A DNA stretch of 64,000 nt from Streptomyces viridochromogenes (GTDB taxonomy: Bacteria; Actinomycetota; Actinomycetes; Streptomycetales; Streptomycetaceae): NCBI RefSeq assembly GCF_001270495.1, contig NZ_LGUR01000219.1, positions 62,001 to 126,000 on the forward strand, read 5' to 3'. The notes beneath the pieces were generated by a model. The model saw nothing but the letters and a program-made list of their open reading frames with translations, ran no database searches and was not told the origin of the DNA. Both the position numbers and the translations under genes were made by a program. Each line of letters begins with the position of its first letter. Position 1 is the first letter of the stretch. This document shows, piece after piece, positions 59,289 to 64,000 of the stretch.

Positions 59289-62200
59289 CGCCTGTGCCGG
59301 CCGGTCTGCCCCGTTATCTGGGCCGCATCCTGCACCCGTCCGCCGACATCTCCGCGGGGACCTGCTTCCAACTCGCCCCGGGTGTTCTCGCCACCGCCTT
59401 CCACGTACTCCAGGCGTACGGCCCCACCCCGGGCACCGTGGTGCGCTTCGCGCCGCTGGCGGGCGGGCCGCCGGCCACGGCCACGGTAGAGCGGGTCGAT
59501 CAGCGGCACGACCTGGCCGTGCTGCGCACCGACAGCCCGCTTCCCGCATCCGTGCGGCGGGTGGTGCCGACGAAGACGGAACGGCCCGGCACGGAGGTGA
59601 TCGTCGAGGGCTTCGGGGACGTCCCCGAGCCCGACGGGCGCAGCTACCGGCACATGCTCGCGATCGGGGAGTGGCAGGGCACCACCGAGCGGGACGACGG
59701 AGTCCGGCAGGGAGTCAGGTGCGGCCGGTTCAACTCCCGGGACGGGCTGCTCGGCATGAGCGGCGCCCCGGTGCGCCGACGCTCCGACGACGCGGTCGTC
59801 GGTGTGGTCAGCGCCCGGTACAACAGTGCGGACGGTCGGTTACGGGACACGGTGTGGACGGCCTGGACCGAGGATCTCGCCGCGCTCGCGCCCCGGGAGC
59901 TGTCCTGGTTCTCCCCGCATCTGCGCACCCATGAGCAGGTGCTGCGGGACCTGCACGGCAAGGAGCAGTACCTCACCACGCTGGACTACGTCAGCCCCGA
60001 CTCGCGCAGCCCGGCTTCCCCGACCCGGCTGATGGACCTGCTCGACGCCCAGTACCTGCCAGGCGGTCACGGCGAGCCGCGGCGCGGGGTGCTGCTGGAG
60101 GGCGCCGCCGGAGCCGGCAAGACCCGTACCTGCCATGAGGTCGCGGAGCGGGCCCTGCGGCAGCAGCCGGAGGGCTCCTGGCTGGTCCTGCACGCGGAGT
60201 CCGGGTCGGCCGTGACGGCCGGGCATCTGGTGCAGGCGGCGCTGGCACACGCCCGGATCGCCGACGCCGAACGCGTCCTGCTCGTCCTCGACTACCTCGA
60301 CAGCTACTCCAAGCTCTCGCTGCCGATCCTGGAAGAGGAACTCCAGACCCAGGACCAGGAAGGACGTGTGGCCTGCCTGGCCTCGGCCCGGCCCGGGGCG
60401 CTCCCGCGGTCGGTGGAGCAGGTCTTCACCCCGGTGTCCCTGGAGGACGGCGAGGAGTACCGCACCCGGGTGGCATCCGCGATCTTCCAGAAGGTCGCCC
60501 CGAGGGCATGGAACCGGTGGGGACAGGACCACCTGGTGGCGCTGTGCAGCGACCGGCCGGTCTTCGCCCTGCTGATCGGGCGGGCTCTGGAGGAGCAGGC
60601 GAAGATCCGACGGGACGCACCCGACCTCTCCGGGCTGCGGCGCGGCGAACTCTTCGGCTGGCTCTGGCGGCAGCTGGAGCGCGACTTCCATGCCCCGACC
60701 GGCGCGGACCGTCAGGCGGGCCAGTCCCGGCCGGCCGTCCGGCTGCTGGCTTCCAGCGTGGCCGTGCTGGCCTGCCCGCAGGACGAGTCCGCCGTCGTGG
60801 CGTCGGCGGTGGGCCGGGCGCTGGTCCACCGTGCCGACGCGGAGTTCGCGCACAGTGCCCGTGACGTGGTCGTCACGCTGCGCCGGCAGTCCTGGCTGGT
60901 CGGCAGCGGTGACCGGCTCGAACTGGTCCACGACATCGTCGCGGACGGCCTGCTCGACGCGACGCTGACCCCGCGGGACGTCTTCCAGAGCCGGACCGCG
61001 GAGGAACTGCTCGACGCGCTGTGCGACGACGGGCCGGTGTTCGCGCAGGCCGTGCGGCATCTCGCCCGCTGGACCACCGGCCAGCCGGAGCACCGGCGGG
61101 CCGACACCGAGGCCGCCTGTGCCGCATGGCTGGAGAAGCGGGCCGGCCGGGTCCGCGACCTGCTCACCTCCGACGCCGTCGGCGTGACCGCGTTCGACCT
61201 GATGGCCCACAGCCCCTGGCAGGCGGGCGTGATCCAGCACTGGGACGAGCTGGTCGAGCCGTGGCTGGGCCAGATCCGCAGCGAGCGGCCCGCCACCCTG
61301 CCCGAGATCCTCGCCCCGGCTGTCGACAAGGTCGACGGGCCCGTGCCGCGCCGCCTCCTCGACACCGCCCTGGCCTGCCTGGAATCCCAGCCGCAGGCCG
61401 AGGAGACGGGCCTCCTGCTCCAGGCGCTGCTGCACGCGGAGGGCCTGGAACGGGACCAGCTGGACCTCGTCGCCTCCCATGTGCGGGCCTGGGCGGGCCA
61501 CCACAAGGGTCATCGGCGGTCCCTCCATCTGCTGGGCGCCGCGCTGTCCCGCCAGGACCTGACGCCCCAAGCCGCCGGACCGCTGGTGAAGGCCGCACGG
61601 CAGTGGATACGCCGCAACCCGGCGCACCCGGCCGGCTCGGTCGTGCTGGCCCCGCTGCTCATCCGCGAGGAGCCCGGCAGTGCCGGCGGCAAGACCGTGA
61701 TCGACGCCGGGCTCACCTGGGTGGTACGCCAGGCCGGCAACCCCGGCATCTCGTTCGTGCTGAAGCATGTCCTGCGACGTACGGATCTGGGCAGGCACCG
61801 GGACCGGGCCGTCGGCCTCGCCCTGGCGTGGTTGCGCGCTCACCAGGCGCGGTGGAGCGGTCAGCAGGCGCGGCGGCGCGCTCACCACTCGCTCGCGAGC
61901 GCGTCCTTCGTCCTGCGCCCCCTGCTGCGCATGGAGCTCACCCCCGACGAGGCACGGGACACGGTCAGGTACACGAAGAAGTGGCTGGAAGCGAGCGAAC
62001 CGGAACGGCACGTGTTCGTCCTCGGCGCCCTCGTGCGCTGGGACAAGGCGGCGGTCGGACCGGTCACCGACCTGCTCGCGGCACAGCTACTGCCCGATGA
62101 CCGGAGTTTCCTGCTGCAGGACCTCCTGCGCGAGGACCTGCCGCAGCCGCTCGACCGGCAGGTCGTCGACGCGACGCTCGACTGGCTGCGCGACCACGGC

Positions 62201-63319
62201 ACGGGCCCCGATTCCCTCCTGCACCATCTGCTGCTGTGCCGCATCGAACCGGACGACGACGCCTGGGCCGCCGCGTCCCGTATGGCCCTGCGGTGGCTGA
62301 AGCTGCCGCACGGGACCGGCGCGAACGCCAGCTTCCTGCTGGACGACCTGCTCACCAAGGACTTCGGCCCCGCGGACACCACCCGGCTGGCCCTGGACTG
62401 GCTTGAGCTGCCCGGCGCCGACCCGCGCGCCAGCTATGTCCTGCGGCCCCTGCTGTGGAACCACGGGCGGCTCGGCGAGGACAACGCCGAACGGCTGGTG
62501 GACCTCGCTCTGAGCTGGCTTCGGACACACGCGGGGGACCATGAGGCGGGGTTCGTCCTGGAGCCGCTGCTCGCCCTGCGAACCCTCGACGAGAGCCAGG
62601 CCGCCCACGCCGTGCAGGCCGCCGACACCTGGCTGCGGGCCCATGCGACGAACCCCAGCGCCGGCCGGGTACGGGGCCCGCTGCGGGAGTTGCTGGAAAA
62701 ACTGCTCGCCAAACCAGGGCCCGGTCCCCACTGCGCCGTCGCCATCACCCCCGCTGCCTTGCGTCACGCGCCGCAGGGCCGTAGAGCGGTGCCCCTCCTC
62801 ATCGGTCTGCTGTACGCGGTGCCGAGCGGAACGCGGGAGCGGACGGAGGTGATCGACGGTGCGCTCGACTGGCTGGCCCGGCAGAATTCGCTGGCGAAGG
62901 GCTCCAGCAGGATCTTCAAGCACCTGCTGGCGCAGCGCGACCTCGACGAGCAGCGACTGGCCCGCGGCGCCACACTGTTCCTGGAGCGGCTGAGCCACCA
63001 GCCGACGTCCACCTACGCGGCGCTGCCGCTGGGCGCGCTGCTCCGCCACACCGCTCCCGCGCCCTGGCGTGCCACGGCCGTCACCCTGGCCCTGGCCTGG
63101 CTGTCCGAGAACACCCGCCGGCTCCCCACGGGCGAGGTGCTGGCCACCTTGCTGCTCGATCCGGATCCGTCCGGCGCCCGCCGGGCCGAGGTACGTGACT
63201 TCGCGGCGGCGTGGCTGGAAGCGACCGACCCCGGGGAGTGGCGGCGGGCGCTCGTCATCGAGGCGCTGGCCGCGCAGCCGACGCCCGAAGCGGAAGCGGG
63301 CGGTGGTCCACTGGTGTGA
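59285..63319 (+). CDS. Trypsin-like protease + STAND NTPase + helical repeat protein
   Basis: 1344 residues from GTG 59285. Residues 1-195: trypsin-like domain with His40 (TAFHVL), Asp76 (RHDLAVL) and Ser159 (LGMSGAP), all three triad residues present. Residues about 265-560: NTPase with Walker A GAAGAGKT (273-280), Walker B VLLVLDYLD (Asp336), a LASARP sensor-like segment and a VHD-type LELVHDIV near the end, as in NACHT/NB-ARC-class STAND proteins. Residues about 650-1335: over ten ~37-residue helical repeats with (A)LxWLR-type motifs (TLDWLRDHG, ALDWLELPG, ALSWLRTHA). Codon 186 is TTA. Not a membrane protein by eye. Likely an NTP-gated protease sensor of invaders; unproven. Confidence 0.85.
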   Translation: MTPVPAGLPRYLGRILHPSADISAGTCFQLAPGVLATAFHVLQAYGPTPGTVVRFAPLAGGPPATATVERVDQRHDLAVLRTDSPLPASVRRVVPTKTERPGTEVIVEGFGDVPEPDGRSYRHMLAIGEWQGTTERDDGVRQGVRCGRFNSRDGLLGMSGAPVRRRSDDAVVGVVSARYNSADGRLRDTVWTAWTEDLAALAPRELSWFSPHLRTHEQVLRDLHGKEQYLTTLDYVSPDSRSPASPTRLMDLLDAQYLPGGHGEPRRGVLLEGAAGAGKTRTCHEVAERALRQQPEGSWLVLHAESGSAVTAGHLVQAALAHARIADAERVLLVLDYLDSYSKLSLPILEEELQTQDQEGRVACLASARPGALPRSVEQVFTPVSLEDGEEYRTRVASAIFQKVAPRAWNRWGQDHLVALCSDRPVFALLIGRALEEQAKIRRDAPDLSGLRRGELFGWLWRQLERDFHAPTGADRQAGQSRPAVRLLASSVAVLACPQDESAVVASAVGRALVHRADAEFAHSARDVVVTLRRQSWLVGSGDRLELVHDIVADGLLDATLTPRDVFQSRTAEELLDALCDDGPVFAQAVRHLARWTTGQPEHRRADTEAACAAWLEKRAGRVRDLLTSDAVGVTAFDLMAHSPWQAGVIQHWDELVEPWLGQIRSERPATLPEILAPAVDKVDGPVPRRLLDTALACLESQPQAEETGLLLQALLHAEGLERDQLDLVASHVRAWAGHHKGHRRSLHLLGAALSRQDLTPQAAGPLVKAARQWIRRNPAHPAGSVVLAPLLIREEPGSAGGKTVIDAGLTWVVRQAGNPGISFVLKHVLRRTDLGRHRDRAVGLALAWLRAHQARWSGQQARRRAHHSLASASFVLRPLLRMELTPDEARDTVRYTKKWLEASEPERHVFVLGALVRWDKAAVGPVTDLLAAQLLPDDRSFLLQDLLREDLPQPLDRQVVDATLDWLRDHGTGPDSLLHHLLLCRIEPDDDAWAAASRMALRWLKLPHGTGANASFLLDDLLTKDFGPADTTRLALDWLELPGADPRASYVLRPLLWNHGRLGEDNAERLVDLALSWLRTHAGDHEAGFVLEPLLALRTLDESQAAHAVQAADTWLRAHATNPSAGRVRGPLRELLEKLLAKPGPGPHCAVAITPAALRHAPQGRRAVPLLIGLLYAVPSGTRERTEVIDGALDWLARQNSLAKGSSRIFKHLLAQRDLDEQRLARGATLFLERLSHQPTSTYAALPLGALLRHTAPAPWRATAVTLALAWLSENTRRLPTGEVLATLLLDPDPSGARRAEVRDFAAAWLEATDPGEWRRALVIEALAAQPTPEAEAGGGPLV

Positions 63320-63331
63320 ACCACCGCCCGC
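63296..63331. terminator. Hairpin overlapping the stop of the STAND protease gene
   Basis: GCGGGCGGTGGT (63296-63307) pairs perfectly with ACCACCGCCCGC (63320-63331), loop containing the TGA stop. Lies before the convergent TetR gene. Confidence 0.75.
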
Positions 63332-63377
63332 GAGACAGGACTTGGGTGCCGACAAGCCGAGGGGCGACCGCCGGGTG

Positions 63378-63992
63378 CTACTTCGTCGGCTTCTTGCCGG
63401 TCACGCCCAGGTGTACCAACAGGGCGAGGTTCGGCTTGAGTTCGGCCTGTTTGACGCCCCAGGTCTGGAAGCCCTTCTGGTGCGAGGCCACCGCCGCGAG
63501 CATCGCGACGATCGAGCCCGCGACCGCGGCCGGGTTGACGTCCTTGTCGACCTTGCCCTTGGCCTGCAACTGAGTGACCGCTTCGGCCAGGGAGTTGTTG
63601 ACCGTGTTCAGGATCTTCATACGGATCTTGTAGAACCGTTTGTCGCCTTCGGACGCGCCGAGGTCGACGACCCGCAGGATCGCGTCGTTCTTCCGCCAGA
63701 ACTCCAGGAATCCGTCGACGAGTTCCTGCGCGGTCTGCCAGCCCGCCTTGCCGACCCAGCTGCGGCCCTCGACGAGCTCGGTCAACCCGGCTCCCTCGGC
63801 GGCCATTTGGTCGGCGATCTCCAGGACGGCGCCCTCGACGTCCGGGAAGTACTGGTAGAAGGTCGCGGGTGAAGTTCCCGCCTTCCGGGCCACATCGATG
63901 ACTTTGACGTCCCGGTAGGGGGAGGAGCTGAGCATCTCGCTGAGGCAGTCGAGCAGCTTCTGCCGGGTCGCCTGCCCACGCCGACCGGCCAC
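63378..63992 (-). CDS. TetR/AcrR family transcriptional regulator, possibly 5'-truncated by window edge
   Basis: 204 residues from GTG 63992; only 8 bases remain upstream, so the true start may lie outside. HTH: TRQKLLDCLSEMLSS, KVIDVARKAGTSPATFYQYF, VEGAVLEIADQM. The C-terminal ligand domain is of the type with ILNTVNNSLAEAV. It is convergent with the STAND cassette and unlinked to it by overlap. It is a candidate for the regulator of the catabolic island palindromes, on genus-level grounds only; nothing here links it directly. Confidence 0.85.
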   Translation of the reverse strand: MAGRRGQATRQKLLDCLSEMLSSSPYRDVKVIDVARKAGTSPATFYQYFPDVEGAVLEIADQMAAEGAGLTELVEGRSWVGKAGWQTAQELVDGFLEFWRKNDAILRVVDLGASEGDKRFYKIRMKILNTVNNSLAEAVTQLQAKGKVDKDVNPAAVAGSIVAMLAAVASHQKGFQTWGVKQAELKPNLALLVHLGVTGKKPTK

Positions 63993-64000
63993 GCGGCCGT

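Noticed and set aside
59840..62011. 723-residue minus-strand open frame inside the STAND protease gene
   Set aside because: Antisense to a gene with clear domains and codon bias; high-GC DNA often gives long antisense frames.
1..64000. tRNA, rRNA, CRISPR, insertion sequence, prophage or plasmid origin
   Set aside because: No conserved tRNA arms, spacer-repeat arrays, transposase motifs or integrase genes were seen; the primase-like gene at 17961 lacks replication neighbours.

Overview
The window is chromosomal DNA of a Streptomyces. Evidence: very high GC with G/C-ending codons, GTG starts, ATGA/GTGA coupled genes, a DmdR1-type iron repressor, F420- and mycothiol-linked enzyme families, a partner-switching sigma module, and rare TTA codons. 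The first ~28 kb has a gene order I recognise from the S. coelicolor chromosome core (cinnamate-CoA ligase, SIS protein next to dmdR1, purU, sigma/anti-sigma/STAS). I saw no tRNA, rRNA, insertion sequence, prophage or CRISPR array.

Layout. (1) 1-5273: tail of an acyl-CoA catabolic operon (biotin-carboxylase subunit, acyl-CoA dehydrogenase, cinnamate/4-coumarate-CoA ligase, enoyl-CoA hydratase) ending in its TetR regulator. (2) 5285-15338: membrane Ser/Thr kinase, citrate synthase divergent from pdxH, RidA and GNAT proteins, a PAS/GAF sensor, a SIS aminosugar-phosphate enzyme with a DasR-like site, dmdR1, and an alpha/beta hydrolase with a LexA-like box and a TTA codon. (3) 15471-25354: ABC exporter pair, primase-like protein, HTH/TPR regulator, Pro/Gly-rich membrane protein, amino-acid-type binding lipoprotein, a hypothetical protein and purU. 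(4) 25523-28981 and 33241-33717: ECF-like sigma factor with a fused zinc anti-sigma protein, STAS antagonist, EF-hand protein and an anti-sigma ATPase. (5) 29036-57598: a large catabolic island (acyl-CoA ligases, four acyl-CoA dehydrogenases, SDR, MDR dehydrogenase, cyclase, crotonase, flavin reductase, FAD oxidases, DUF35 protein, SCP-x/Ltp-type thiolase/aldolase, F420 enzymes), interrupted by unrelated housekeeping genes. (6) 57600-63992: LysE/Lrp pair, then a two-gene cassette (58914-63319) of a small Trypco1-type protein and a 1344-residue trypsin-STAND NTPase-helical repeat protein, then a TetR regulator at the window edge.

How the genes fit together. At least five promoters of the catabolic island share a 19-bp palindrome of consensus ATCTGACGGnCCGTCAGAT (near 30638, 35069, 41557, 49108 and 55780), so genes over 25 kb appear to form one TetR-type regulon. 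Its content (heteromeric acyl-CoA dehydrogenases, a DUF35 protein and a Cys-less thiolase-fold protein) resembles side-chain breakdown of steroid- or terpenoid-like acyl-CoAs; the substrate is not identified.

Other notable items: the trypsin-STAND cassette, which looks like a conflict/immunity system and carries a TTA codon; a dispersed 70-75 bp hairpin repeat family, one copy of which lies in frame inside an acyl-CoA dehydrogenase gene; and several short-period tandem arrays in promoters and coding DNA.
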